Part shown: piece by piece, positions 23,187 through 35,288 of the stretch
How positions within the stretch are numbered: the stretch's first letter is position 1
How the letters are laid out: each line of letters starts with the position of its first letter
Assembly (NCBI GenBank): GCA_030427205.1
Contig: JAUHXC010000010.1
Location: 1-64,000, forward strand
Source of the DNA: a bacterium
GTDB lineage: Bacteria > Myxococcota_A > Bradymonadia > UBA7976 > UBA1532
DNA length: 64,000 bases
Direction: 5' to 3'
The notes under the pieces: generated by a model
What the model saw: only the letters and a program-made list of their open reading frames with translations
The model's database searches: none
What the model was told of the DNA's origin: nothing
Program-made: the position numbers and the translations under genes

Positions 23187-25624
23187 TTGACCACCAGCCG
23201 CAGCCGGGTGAAGCGCTCCTTGTCTTCACCGACGCGGGCCCGCTCGAAGAGCTGGATCAGGTCGCGCAGCGGCAGCTCGGCGTGGCTGGTGACCACCGCC
23301 TCACGCACCAGCGGATGGGCCTTGGCCAGCGCCGCCAGCCGCAGCTCGACCTTGTCGTAGTCGATGCCGCCGCCCGCGTTGTCGATCTTGCCGTCCGGAT
23401 CGGCCTGCGGGCCGTCGCGGTTCTCGAGCAGGATGGTCACCGACAGCCGCCCGACCCGGATCATGACCCGCCCGGCGCTGGGCGCCTCGGTGGGCCCGGT
23501 ATTGATCGGCACCACCCCCAGGCCGCCGGCGCCCTCGACCCGGCGCACGACCAGCCCGACCGACTCGAAGCGGGCCTTCTCGCCCGACTGGGCGAAGCGG
23601 GCGACCGCCCGGGCGTCGACCTTCTCGTCGAGGGCGAGCGCGAGCAGGTCGAGCTGATTGCGCGGCGTGCTGCCCAGCGCGTCGCGCAGCGGCTGGATCC
23701 ACTCGCCCTCGGGGCTGTCCATCACGACGTTGTCGGGCACCGTGACCGAGTTGACCCCCAGGATGCGCTGGGTGCCGCGCACCCGCAGCGCCTCGGCGCC
23801 GGCGACCACATAGGGCGGATCGTCGGGCAGCGGGTCGGCCCCGCGGGCCTCGGGCAGAGCCAGCGCCAGCTCGGCGACGACCTGCTCGACGCCGGCGAGC
23901 GCCGGGCCGTCGTCGTCGTCCACCGCCGCCGCCGCGTCGTCGTCTTCGGGGCCCTCGTAGAGCACCGCCACCGCGACGATGACGCCCACCAGCAGGATGA
24001 TCGGCGCCAGCCAGATCAACGGGTTGGTGCGCCGACGACGGCGGACCTGGGGCGCGGCGACCGGCGCGGCGGGCGCCTCGCGCTGCTCGCCGATGATGGC
24101 GTCGATGGCGTCGGTGAGGTTGGCGCCGGACGGGCCGCGGGCGTCGAAGTAGCCGGCGTAGGCGTCCATCAGATCCGGCGTGGGCTGGGCCGGCGCGGGC
24201 TGGGCCGGCTTGGGCGCCGCGGGCTGGGGCGCCGCGGGGGCCGGCGCGACGGGGGCCGGGGTTGCCGGCGCGACGGGCGCGGCGACCGGGGAGGGCACCG
24301 GCGCCGGCGTGGCGCTGCCCACCTGGATCGCTTTGGTCCGCCGGTCGCCGCCGGGCGCCGCTTGGGGCGCCGCCGCGGGGATCGGGGCCGCCTGAGGCAC
24401 CGCCGCGGGAGCCGGGGCCGCCTGGGGCACCGCCAGCGGTTTGGGGGCCGCCCGGCGCAGGTCGGAGCGCGCCGGGGCCGGCGAAGGCCCGCCCGCCGGG
24501 CTCGGCGACGGGAAGGGCGACGGCCCGGCGTTGCCCCGCGGGCTCGGGCTCGGGCTGGGGCTCGGATTGGGGCTGGGGCTCGGGAACGGCGAGGGCGCCC
24601 CGCCCCGCGGATTGGGGCTGGGATTGGGGAACGGCGACCGCCCGCCGGCGCCGGCCTGCAGGGTCGACTCGAGGTCGATCACCCCGTGCATGCGGGTGCG
24701 CTCGTCCTCCATCGGATCGGGCGCGGCCCGACCCGGCGGCCGGGCGAAGGCGGTGGCCTCGTCGTCGATGGGCGAGATCGCGTGGGTGCGATCCATGGTG
24801 CTCGGCCCGGCGTTGGCCAGATCGATCGCCGAGAGCATGCGCGTGCTCTCCATCTGGTCGCCGCCGACGCTGCCGCCGACGCTGCCGCCCACCGCGCGGA
24901 CCATGCTCGTGCGCTCCATCTCCGGCGCGTCGGGCAGGTCGAGCGGCGAGAGCATGCGGGTGCTCTCCATGTGGTCGGGCACCGACGCCGCGGCGGCGGG
25001 GGCCGGCCGGGGGCGGCGCATGGCGTCGCTGCCGCCCGTGGGCTGCGGGATGTCGCGCAGGGCGACGTCGGGGCGGGCCACGTCGTCCCGGGTGCCGCGG
25101 CTGCGCGGGACCTCCGATCCGGTGCGCGCCCGCGGCGCGCGCGGCGACGACGGGGCGCGCAGGTCGACCTCACGGGTCGAGCGGCCGGCGCGGCCGGTCT
25201 GCCAGTCCGACCGCGGCGGCGGCGACGAGCTGCGGCCGAGCCGCAGGCTGCCGGTATTGCGCTTGCGTGGCTCGGGGCGTCCGGGCAGCGCGCGGTTGGC
25301 CGGCTGCTCGTCGGCCATGCCCCGGGTGACCCGGCCGCCTTTGTAGTTGCGCTGACCGGCGCGCTCGGCGCTGGCGCCGTAGCTGCTCCGGCGGCCGCCG
25401 TCCACGTGGCCCGGCTGCTGCGAGCGGGAGACGGGCACCATCTCCTCGGGGTCGGGCACGTCGGCGAGGCTCTTGGGCGGGGCGACGAGCTGGGTGCGCT
25501 CGTCGCCGGCGCCGGCCGGCGCCTGCTCGACATACGGCTCGAGGGGCCGGCCGCACTGGGGGCAGGGCACCGGGCCGTCGGCCTCGAACAACAGGTTGCA
25601 GTGGTAGCACGCGTGCTGGTTCAT
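23183..25624 (-). CDS. Zinc-ribbon, disordered, single-pass membrane protein with repeated T-x-M motifs
   Basis: An 813-residue protein. The N-terminal zinc ribbon has CYHC...CPQC (residues about 5-23). A long disordered region follows, carrying LADVPDPEE, at least six Thr motifs (ERTQLV, ESTRML twice, ERTSMV, DRTHAI, DERTRMHG, RRTKAI), and Pro/Ser/Asn and Pro/Ala tracts. Near residue 540 is one transmembrane helix (IWLAPIILLVGVIVAVAVLY), then an extracytoplasmic domain of about 250 residues that resembles ExbD/TolR-like folds (SVTVPDNVVMDSP). This layout is like GltJ/AgmX motility proteins, which also start with a zinc finger, but no GYF or TonB domain was identified. The Thr motifs look like kinase or FHA-recognition sites, and a Ser/Thr kinase lies just downstream. 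Confidence 0.8.
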   Translation of the reverse strand: MNQHACYHCNLLFEADGPVPCPQCGRPLEPYVEQAPAGAGDERTQLVAPPKSLADVPDPEEMVPVSRSQQPGHVDGGRRSSYGASAERAGQRNYKGGRVTRGMADEQPANRALPGRPEPRKRNTGSLRLGRSSSPPPRSDWQTGRAGRSTREVDLRAPSSPRAPRARTGSEVPRSRGTRDDVARPDVALRDIPQPTGGSDAMRRPRPAPAAAASVPDHMESTRMLSPLDLPDAPEMERTSMVRAVGGSVGGSVGGDQMESTRMLSAIDLANAGPSTMDRTHAISPIDDEATAFARPPGRAAPDPMEDERTRMHGVIDLESTLQAGAGGRSPFPNPSPNPRGGAPSPFPSPSPNPSPSPSPSPRGNAGPSPFPSPSPAGGPSPAPARSDLRRAAPKPLAVPQAAPAPAAVPQAAPIPAAAPQAAPGGDRRTKAIQVGSATPAPVPSPVAAPVAPATPAPVAPAPAAPQPAAPKPAQPAPAQPTPDLMDAYAGYFDARGPSGANLTDAIDAIIGEQREAPAAPVAAPQVRRRRRTNPLIWLAPIILLVGVIVAVAVLYEGPEDDDAAAAVDDDDGPALAGVEQVVAELALALPEARGADPLPDDPPYVVAGAEALRVRGTQRILGVNSVTVPDNVVMDSPEGEWIQPLRDALGSTPRNQLDLLALALDEKVDARAVARFAQSGEKARFESVGLVVRRVEGAGGLGVVPINTGPTEAPSAGRVMIRVGRLSVTILLENRDGPQADPDGKIDNAGGGIDYDKVELRLAALAKAHPLVREAVVTSHAELPLRDLIQLFERARVGEDKERFTRLRLVVK

Positions 25625-25685
25625 CACCGCCCTCGAAGACCTCCGTTGTCGCAGAGCCGAGGCCCCTGCGCAAGCACCGGTCGGT

Positions 25686-27176
25686 TCACCGCCCGGCCCC
25701 CTCGAGCACGTGGTGGTAGAAGCGCACCAACCCGGGCAGATCGGCAACCCGCATGCGCTCGTCGGTGCCGTGGATGCGCGCCCCGTCCTTCGCGGTCATG
25801 CGCACCGGGTGGAACCGGTAGCTGTTGTCGGCCAGCCGCCCGAAGTAGCGGGTATCGGTGGCGGCGATGAAGAGCCCCGACGCGACGGCCGCCTCGGGGA
25901 AGCTGGCCCGGATGGCCGCCTCGACCAGCCGGTGGCCTTCGGCGTCGGCCGACGAGACCTTGGCCGGATCCATGTGCACCGCGCCGTCGAGCTTGCGCAC
26001 CGTCACCTGGTCGTCGGCGACCACCCGGGTCACCCGCGCGAGCACCGACTCGACGCTGTCGCGGGGGTGGATGCGGTAGTTGATCACCGCCCGCGCCTTC
26101 TGGGGCAGCACGTTCTCCTGCATGCTGCCCTGCAGCATCGTCGGGGCCTGGGTGGTGTGCAGCAGCGCGTTGGTCGACGTGCCGCCGGCGAGCTGATCGA
26201 CGATGATCGAGCCCAGCAGCCAGCGGTTGGCGAAGGCGAGCCGCTGGCCGAAGCCCATCTCGGGGCCGATGCGGTCGAACATCTCGGCCACCGCGCCATC
26301 GATCGCCCGGGGGAAGGGATCGCTCTGCAGCCGGTCGATGGCCCGCGCGAGCCGGCCGACCGCGGTGATCGCCGGCGGCATCGAGCTGTGGCCGCCGTCG
26401 CTGTGGGCGATCAGCTCGAGGGTGGTGTAGCCCTTCTCCGAGAGCCCGATCAGCGCCACGGGCACGTCGACCCCGGGCATCATGCCGTCGGTGATGAGGA
26501 GCCCCTCGTCGACGGTGAACTCGAAGCGTACGCCGCGCTCTTCGAGCAGCGCGGCCATCGCCTTCGCCCCGGCCCCGCCCACCTCCTCGTCGACGGCGAA
26601 GGCGAACATCAGCGTGCGCTTCGGCGCGTAGCCCTGGGCCAGCAGCCGCTCGGCGCCTTCGAAGAGGCCGATCATCGCCGCCTTCATGTCGATGGTGCCG
26701 CGGCCCCAGACGCAGTCCCCCGGCTCGTCGCCGCAGGGGGCGATGCGCCCGGAGAACGGCGGGTGGGTCCAGTCGCCCTCGGTGCCGGCCTCGATGGGCA
26801 CGACGTCCTGGTGGGCGATGAACAGCACCGGCTTCAGCGCCGGGTCGCTGCCGGCCCAGGTGAACAGCAGGTTGCCCGCGCCGAACGCCTCCCGCTTCAG
26901 CGTCTGGTGGAAGCGGGGATAGGTCTCGACCAGCCAGTCCTGCATCGCGGCGAAGGGGGCGGCGCCCTCGCTGCCCGCCGCGCCGATCGACAGCGTGCGG
27001 AAGCGCGCGGCCGCGCCCAGCCGCTCGGCGATCTGACGGCCGTCGACCGCCAAAGTCGACGGCGGCACGTCGACCTGAACCGAGGTGAACATCAAGGTGC
27101 GGGCCAGCAGGACGGCGACGAGCAGGACCAGGGCCGCGAGCAGGGCCAGGGCCACCCGGCGGAGAGTGCGCTTCAT
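25686..27176 (-). CDS. M20-family metallopeptidase, membrane-anchored or exported
   Basis: A 496-residue zinc hydrolase resembling the PM20D1/carboxypeptidase S branch. The N-terminal hydrophobic segment (LALLAALVLLVAVLLARTL) is a signal anchor. Zinc-site motifs are complete: HQDVVP (His122, Asp124), GRGTIDMK (Asp163 bridging), DEEVGG (Glu197 general base, Glu198) and a late His in IHGTDER. The dimerisation/lid domain, with HSDGGHSSMPP, lies about 280-390. The length matches the family. Members hydrolyse or condense N-acyl amino acids or dipeptides; the substrate here is unknown. GGAG precedes ATG 27176. The gene is 61 bp upstream of the zinc-ribbon gene on the same strand. Confidence 0.92.
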   Translation of the reverse strand: MKRTLRRVALALLAALVLLVAVLLARTLMFTSVQVDVPPSTLAVDGRQIAERLGAAARFRTLSIGAAGSEGAAPFAAMQDWLVETYPRFHQTLKREAFGAGNLLFTWAGSDPALKPVLFIAHQDVVPIEAGTEGDWTHPPFSGRIAPCGDEPGDCVWGRGTIDMKAAMIGLFEGAERLLAQGYAPKRTLMFAFAVDEEVGGAGAKAMAALLEERGVRFEFTVDEGLLITDGMMPGVDVPVALIGLSEKGYTTLELIAHSDGGHSSMPPAITAVGRLARAIDRLQSDPFPRAIDGAVAEMFDRIGPEMGFGQRLAFANRWLLGSIIVDQLAGGTSTNALLHTTQAPTMLQGSMQENVLPQKARAVINYRIHPRDSVESVLARVTRVVADDQVTVRKLDGAVHMDPAKVSSADAEGHRLVEAAIRASFPEAAVASGLFIAATDTRYFGRLADNSYRFHPVRMTAKDGARIHGTDERMRVADLPGLVRFYHHVLEGAGR

Positions 27177-27398
27177 GGGGTCTCCGGCGCGATCGGAACG
27201 ATCGACCCTACGCCGGGCGCTGCCACGGGGAAAGTTCCTCGCGCGCCGCCGCGGCCCGCCGTGACCCGTCGACGAGACATGACCCCCCGACCTGGTGTAT
27301 TCCTACCCCCGTAGAAAAACCCCGTGACACCTGCGGCGCGATCTGCCTCCACGGACCCGAGGCGCTGTATCGCTCCACCACGAGGAAACGAGCACATC

Positions 27399-30038
<2,640 letters not shown>

Positions 30039-30056
30039 GGCGAGCCGATCGCCCGC

Positions 30057-30088
30057 CGAGGCCCGGTCGCGTCAGCGCCCGGGCCTCG
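30057..30088. terminator. Hairpin between convergent genes, probable bidirectional terminator
   Basis: A perfect 10-bp stem, CGAGGCCCGG and CCGGGCCTCG with a 12-nt loop, lies between the stops of the convergent genes ending at 30038 and 30125. Only a short T tract follows (CCTTTC), as is common in high-GC genomes. Confidence 0.6.
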
Positions 30089-30124
30089 CGCCTTTCGAAG
30101 CCCCGCGTCGCGACGGCGCAGCGC

Positions 30125-30628
30125 TCAGGGGGCGCAGATCTCGAAGCCCAGCAGCGACCGCAGCCCGTCGACGGCGTCGAGGCAGCGGTCGCCATCGCTC
30201 AGCCGACACAGCTCGTCCTCGACGAACATGTCGACCCGGCACTGGGTCAGGCAGCTCTCGGCGACCGCGTCGAGCAGCTCGGGGTTGGCGGCGACCGCCC
30301 GGGAGCAGGCCCGGGCGACGCAGTCGGTCAACCACGCGCAGGTGTCCGGGCAGCGGCTCTCGTCGGGCGGCGCGCACGGGTCGAGCGGCGGCGCGGCGTC
30401 CCGGCCATCGGCCGCCTCGGTCTGCTCGGCCAGCTCGGCGGCGCATACGCTGCGCACGCACCACGGCGCGTCGATCGGGCAATCGCGGTTCACCCGACAC
30501 GGCGTCGGCGCCGGCTCGGCCAGGCAGCCGAACAGCGCCAGCCCCACCATCGCGGGCAGCCGCAGTCGGCGGGTATTCGAGTCGGCGGCAGAGCGGGCAG
30601 CATGGCGAGCGCGGGCAGATCGACGCAT
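30125..30628 (-). CDS. Cys-rich lipoprotein
   Basis: A 167-residue protein with a basic N-terminus, a hydrophobic stretch and lipobox ending FGC (Cys35). The mature part has about 14 cysteines (CRVNRDCPIDAPWCVRSVC at the start), which suggests several disulphides in a periplasmic or surface protein. No known domain. The region between it and the kinase gene at 30700 is a 71-bp divergent promoter. A later start at the Met nine residues before the lipobox Cys is too short for a signal, so the first ATG is kept. Confidence 0.75.
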   Translation of the reverse strand: MRRSARARHAARSAADSNTRRLRLPAMVGLALFGCLAEPAPTPCRVNRDCPIDAPWCVRSVCAAELAEQTEAADGRDAAPPLDPCAPPDESRCPDTCAWLTDCVARACSRAVAANPELLDAVAESCLTQCRVDMFVEDELCRLSDGDRCLDAVDGLRSLLGFEICAP

Positions 30629-30699
30629 GGGCGCAGTCTACCGCCGCCGGCGCCCGTCGGCGAAACACCGCGTCGGCTCACGGCCGCTACCATCGGGCG

Positions 30700-31656
30700 A
30701 TGCGCGCGCAGTCCACAGCATCATCGGCCACCCGCTGCCCCGCCTGCGGCCTCGACGGGCCGACCGCCGACGCGCTGGTGCGCTGCCCGTGTGGCCGCGG
30801 CGTCTTCGTCGCGTCCGCCGGCGACCCGCTCGCCGGGCGGCTCGTCGACGGCATCGCCATCGGTGAGCCCATCGGCGCCGGCGCGACCGCCCGGGTCTAC
30901 GCGGCCCACGACGGCCGGCAGCCGCTGGCGCTCAAGGTCCTGCGGGCCGACGCCAGCGAGCGCGCCCGCCGCCGCTTCGCCCGCGAGGCCCGGGCGCTCG
31001 GCGCGCTGCGCGGGCCGCACACCGTCGGGCTCGTCGCCTTCGGCGAGGCCCGCGATCGCCGCGAGCGGCTGCGGCTGTGGCTGGCCCAGCCGCGGGTGAG
31101 CGGCGCGTCACTCGCCGAGCGGCTGATCCGTGGCCCGCTCGCCGCCGCCGAGCTGCCCCCGCTGGCCGACGGGCTGCTGCGCGCGCTCGAAGAGGCCCAC
31201 GGCGCGGGGGTCGTGCACCGCGACCTCAAGCCGGCCCACATCGTGCTGACCGCCGACGGCGGCGTGGTCGTGCTCGACTTCGGGCTGGCCCGCATCGTGC
31301 TCGGCGAGACCGAGGCGCTGACGACCACCGGCGCGATCGTGGGCACGCCGCACTACATGGCGCCGGAGCAGATCGACCAGCGGGCGCCGGTGGGCCCGGC
31401 CGCCGACCTGTACGCCGCCGCGGTGGTGCTCTACGAGGCCTGCGCCGGGCGCCGGCCGTTCGAAGCGCTCGACCCGCTGCTGGTGCTGCGCGGCCACCTC
31501 GATACGCCGCCGCCGCGCCTGCCCCGGCGCGCGCCGCGCGGCTGGGCGTCGGCGCTGGCCCGGGGGTTGGCCAAGGCGCCCGCCGATCGATTCCCGTCGG
31601 CGGCGGCCATGCGCCGCGCGCTCATCGTCCGGCGACCGTTCTGGCGTCGCGGCTGA
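30700..31656 (+). CDS. Ser/Thr protein kinase with N-terminal zinc ribbon
   Basis: A 318-residue kinase. A CPAC...CPC zinc-ribbon precedes a full kinase domain (about 52-310): glycine loop IGAGATARVY, Lys79 in LALKVL, VVHRDLKPAHIVL (Asp175), DFGLA, GTPHYMAPEQ, and a closing RFPSAAAMRRAL block. There is no transmembrane helix or sensor domain, so it is cytoplasmic. Catalytic residues are intact. ATG 30700 was chosen just before the ribbon; no strong ribosome-binding site is visible. Targets are unknown; the zinc-ribbon membrane protein at 23183-25624 is one candidate. Confidence 0.9.
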   Translation: MRAQSTASSATRCPACGLDGPTADALVRCPCGRGVFVASAGDPLAGRLVDGIAIGEPIGAGATARVYAAHDGRQPLALKVLRADASERARRRFAREARALGALRGPHTVGLVAFGEARDRRERLRLWLAQPRVSGASLAERLIRGPLAAAELPPLADGLLRALEEAHGAGVVHRDLKPAHIVLTADGGVVVLDFGLARIVLGETEALTTTGAIVGTPHYMAPEQIDQRAPVGPAADLYAAAVVLYEACAGRRPFEALDPLLVLRGHLDTPPPRLPRRAPRGWASALARGLAKAPADRFPSAAAMRRALIVRRPFWRRG

Positions 31657-31675
31657 GGCTCAGTGGCCCCGTTCC

Positions 31676-31701
31676 ATTGGCCCCGCTCATTGGCCCCGCT
31701 C
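31676..31701. repeat. 13-bp tandem repeat between convergent genes
   Basis: Two exact copies of ATTGGCCCCGCTC, followed by a degenerate third, sit at the stop of the CotH gene (31700). The region is too short for a separate feature; the duplication may be replication slippage. Confidence 0.8.
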
Positions 31702-34700
31702 ATTGGGCCCACTGCCCGTCGATCCACGCCGACCGCTGCGCCAGCCAGTCGAGCAGCAGCTCGATCTGATCCTCCCAGGTCGCCGACGCGGGGGTGACGA
31801 AGGGGTTGATCCGCCCGTTGCCCAGGTTGGGCCAGATCGCGAAGTTGCGCGCGGCGGGCCCCGCCAGCGCCGCGATCAGCCCGTCGACCCGCTCGGCGAT
31901 CGCCGCGTCGGCCAGCAGCTCCCCGCGCAGCGCACGCCAGCGGGCCGCCACCGCCGCCGCGAACGCCGGATCGTCCATCATGCGCACGTACCACCCGTGC
32001 TCGCCGGCGTTGTAGCCCTGGCGAAACTGCCAGCCGGCGATCCGGGTATTCTCGAAGAAGCCGCCCACCCCGGCCACCAGGTTGTAGTCCCACAGCGGCC
32101 CCATGACCCACGGCCCGCCGCGGTCGCGGTGCAGATAGGCGCTGCGGACGTAGGCGTCTTGATCGCGGAAGAGCTCGTTGACGATCAGCTGGTCGATGGC
32201 GCTCTGCACGTCGACCTGACCGCGCCAGGCGGCGTCGGGCGAGGCGAAGTCGGGGGCGTCGAGCGCCTGATCGAACGCCGCCACCGCCACCGCGATCCAG
32301 TCCCGTTGAGGCGGCGTCGGGTCGGCCGGCGAGACGATCTCCAGGCTCTGCCACCCGGGCACCAGCGGCGCCTCGGCGACGCCCGCCTCGAACTTGAGCA
32401 CCCAGCCGCCGCTGATCGCGGGCTCGGCGGCGTCCTCCGGCTCGATCTCGGGCAGATCGAGCCGGTCGGGGCCCAGCTCGATGCGCTCGACGAGCAGATA
32501 GACCCCGCGGGCGTCCTCCGGTCCGATCGCGCCATCTGCGCCGCGCAGATACAGCTCGAAGAGCGCCGCGCGCGGCGCGGTCAGCCCCAGGTCGCGCCCC
32601 AGGCCATAGACCAGCGCGTTGCGCACCAGCGACTTGTCCCAATACGGCCCGTGCAGCACCCAGTCGGCGTCCGGCGGCAGCCCCAGCAGCGGCTCGGCGC
32701 GGTCGCGCCCCGCCTCATCGCGCAGCTCGATGCGATAGGGAGCCTTGGGCGCGCCCGACGAGCTCTGCCCGCGGACGCGGATCGCCGTGCGGCTCACCAG
32801 CGTCGGCGCGTCGGTCAGCCGGGTCAGCCCGTCCGCGCCGGGCATCCACGCCACCAGCAGCCCGTCGCCGTAGGTCTCGCGCACCGGCATGCCCTGGCCG
32901 CCGCGGTCGATGACCACCACCGGCAGCGTCGATTCGAAACCGGCCAGCGCGGGCTCGAGAGCCGTGAAGACCGCCGACGCGACCGGCCCGGGCGCGCGGC
33001 CCTCGGCGATGGCCACCGCGCGGACCACCGCCGGCCCGTCGAGCACCAGCCCGCCGTCGCAGACGGGATCGTCGGCGGTCGGCGCCCGCCCGTCGGTGGT
33101 GCAGTGGATCGCCGTCGGCCGCCCCGCGGGCCCGGCGAGGCGCAGCTGCACGGCGAGCGGCTCGCGCACGACGCCTTCGGGCGGATCGATCACCACCGCC
33201 GGGCTGCGACCGGCCGCGTTGAGCGCGCCGGGCGTCGGCCGGAGCAGCGCCGCCGGCTCGGCTTCGAGGGACCAGACCTCGGGCAGCACCACCCAGCGCG
33301 CCGGGTCGGCGGCGTCGGCGGCGTCGGCGGCGGCCTCGACGGCCAGCAGGTGCGGCCCCGCCAGCGGCGGCAACGGCGCATCGACCGGGTTGCGCGCGCG
33401 CCCATCGTCCCGCGGGCTCTCCAGCCCCGCAGCCACCGGCGCGCCGTCGAGCCACGCCGCGAAGCGATCGTCGTAGCGCACGCGCAGCGCCGCCGCCGCC
33501 AGCCCGTCCGGCGCGTCGAAGCCCGCCCGCAGATACACCCCGTCGGCCTCGAGCGGCGTCGCGATCAGATCGGCGAACGGCCCGCGGTTCGGCATCGGCT
33601 CGCCCGCCGCCAGCAGGCCCAGCGCCTCGGCCGGCAGCGCGGCGGACCACACCGAGACGTCGTCGATCAGCCCGTCGTAGGGCCCCAGGTCGGGCAAGCC
33701 GCCGGTGAAGTCGGTGCCGCCCACGAAGAAGCCGCTGCGCACCGGCGGGTCGTCGAGGTCTTCGGGGAAGGCGTTGGCGTCGAAGACCTGGTCGAAGCGC
33801 GGCACCCCGTCGATGGTGATCACCATGCGGTCGTCATCGGCGCGATAGCTCACCGCGATGTGGTGCCAGACCCCCTCGTCGACCCAGGTCATCGTGCGCG
33901 GCGCGCCGACCCAGCCGGCGTCGAAGCGGGCGATGCCCCGCCGCACGAACAGCGCCTTGGCCCCGCGGCTCCAGGCGATGCCCGGCGCGTTGCGGGCGAT
34001 CAGGGCCCCCGAGTCGTCGCGGCCGTTCATCCACAGCGACCAGGTGAAGTCGGCGGAGAAGTCGAAGCCCTCGGCGGCCAGCCCGCGGGCGAACCCGCCG
34101 GTCATGCCCTGCCCGTCACGCCCGTCCACCAGCCGCGCCGCGCCTTCGAGCCGCAGGTGACGCGGGCTGCCGCCGCGATCGTCGAGCGCGAGGATCGCGC
34201 CGTCGGCGTCCTCGGCGATGCGATCGAAGGTCCAATGGCTGGCCAGGGCCTCGGCCCACGGGTCGAGCGCCGACGGCGGGCCGCCGGGATCGCGACCCAG
34301 GCCCGTCGGGCCGGTACGCCAGTCGCTGTCGTCGAACGCCGGTTCGACCCAGCCTCGGGCCGGGACCTCGACCCGGTAGGCGACCTCGGCGCCCGGGGCC
34401 AGCAGCGCCGTCGCGGGCAGCCCGACCGCCACGTCGGCCGCCCGCGGCGCGCTCGCGAAGCGCTGGATCAGCGCGCCGTCGGGTCCGAGCAGCGACAGCG
34501 GCTCTCCATCGGCGTCGAGGCGGAAGTCGGCGTGCAGCGGACCCGCGCGGCCGGCGACGTCGTCGCCCGAGGCGAAGACGATCAGGTACTCGCCCGGCTG
34601 CAACGTGCGCGGGGGCAGGATCCAGGCGTCGTCCGCGTCGCCGTCGCTCAGGCCGAAGCCGGCGAGATCGATCGGCGCGCGATGCGGGTTGTAGAGCTCG

Positions 34701-35074
34701 ATCCAGTCGGAGGTGCGGCCCCGATCGTCGAGCAGGCCGCTGTCGTTGCGGGCCACGAACTCGGTGATCAGCGGCGCGCGGCGGGGCGGCGCCGGCGGCT
34801 CGGCGTCGGGCTCGGGCGCGGCGTCCGGCTGTACGACATCCAACCGCGCGGCATCCGGCGGCACGGCATCCAACGGCGCGGCGTCGACCCACCCCCGATC
34901 CGGCGGCGCCGCGTCGGCCGGCGCGTCGAGGCCCTCATCCAGGCCCGCGTCCGGGCCGGCATCCGCCGACTGGACGGCCGCGTCCTGCCCGCCCTCGGCC
35001 CCGGGCGACGTCGAGTCGTCGCAGCCGCCCGCGACCAGCGCGCACAGGGCGAACGCGTGCATCCATCGGCCCAT
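31700..35074 (-). CDS. CotH-kinase-like lipoprotein with lamin-tail, LamG and chitobiase-type domains
   Basis: A 1124-residue surface lipoprotein. A signal with lipobox VAGGC is followed by an Asp/Ala/Pro linker. Next come a lamin-tail domain (ITEFVARNDSGLLDDRGRTS, about 93-170), a concanavalin/LamG-like domain (about 290-450), a jelly-roll-like region, a chitobiase/hexosaminidase C-terminal-type domain (IHCTTDGRAPTADDP, about 680) and a CotH domain (about 740-1060). CotH landmarks are RVRGQSSSGAPKAPYRIEL, GVYLLVERIE, ELFRDQDAYVRSAYLHRD and MGPLWDYNLV. CotH proteins include atypical secreted kinases; phosphorylation here is inferred only. GAGGAGG precedes ATG 35074. Confidence 0.88.
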   Translation of the reverse strand: MGRWMHAFALCALVAGGCDDSTSPGAEGGQDAAVQSADAGPDAGLDEGLDAPADAAPPDRGWVDAAPLDAVPPDAARLDVVQPDAAPEPDAEPPAPPRRAPLITEFVARNDSGLLDDRGRTSDWIELYNPHRAPIDLAGFGLSDGDADDAWILPPRTLQPGEYLIVFASGDDVAGRAGPLHADFRLDADGEPLSLLGPDGALIQRFASAPRAADVAVGLPATALLAPGAEVAYRVEVPARGWVEPAFDDSDWRTGPTGLGRDPGGPPSALDPWAEALASHWTFDRIAEDADGAILALDDRGGSPRHLRLEGAARLVDGRDGQGMTGGFARGLAAEGFDFSADFTWSLWMNGRDDSGALIARNAPGIAWSRGAKALFVRRGIARFDAGWVGAPRTMTWVDEGVWHHIAVSYRADDDRMVITIDGVPRFDQVFDANAFPEDLDDPPVRSGFFVGGTDFTGGLPDLGPYDGLIDDVSVWSAALPAEALGLLAAGEPMPNRGPFADLIATPLEADGVYLRAGFDAPDGLAAAALRVRYDDRFAAWLDGAPVAAGLESPRDDGRARNPVDAPLPPLAGPHLLAVEAAADAADAADPARWVVLPEVWSLEAEPAALLRPTPGALNAAGRSPAVVIDPPEGVVREPLAVQLRLAGPAGRPTAIHCTTDGRAPTADDPVCDGGLVLDGPAVVRAVAIAEGRAPGPVASAVFTALEPALAGFESTLPVVVIDRGGQGMPVRETYGDGLLVAWMPGADGLTRLTDAPTLVSRTAIRVRGQSSSGAPKAPYRIELRDEAGRDRAEPLLGLPPDADWVLHGPYWDKSLVRNALVYGLGRDLGLTAPRAALFELYLRGADGAIGPEDARGVYLLVERIELGPDRLDLPEIEPEDAAEPAISGGWVLKFEAGVAEAPLVPGWQSLEIVSPADPTPPQRDWIAVAVAAFDQALDAPDFASPDAAWRGQVDVQSAIDQLIVNELFRDQDAYVRSAYLHRDRGGPWVMGPLWDYNLVAGVGGFFENTRIAGWQFRQGYNAGEHGWYVRMMDDPAFAAAVAARWRALRGELLADAAIAERVDGLIAALAGPAARNFAIWPNLGNGRINPFVTPASATWEDQIELLLDWLAQRSAWIDGQWAQ

Positions 35075-35288
35075 GGCCCCTCCTCGCGGCCCCCCGGACC
35101 GGCAGATCACGATAGTCGATGTGACAAGGGCGTGTCGCGAGGCGGACGAAAGACGCTCCCCCGCTGGAGCGTCGCTGCGCCGGGCCGTGGGGTGCGGCCG
35201 GCCATCGGCGTGGCTCTGGCGGGTCGCGGCGCACGGCACGGGCATTGCTGAAGGTCGGGCCGAACCCCCGCGCACCGAAGGAAGACCC

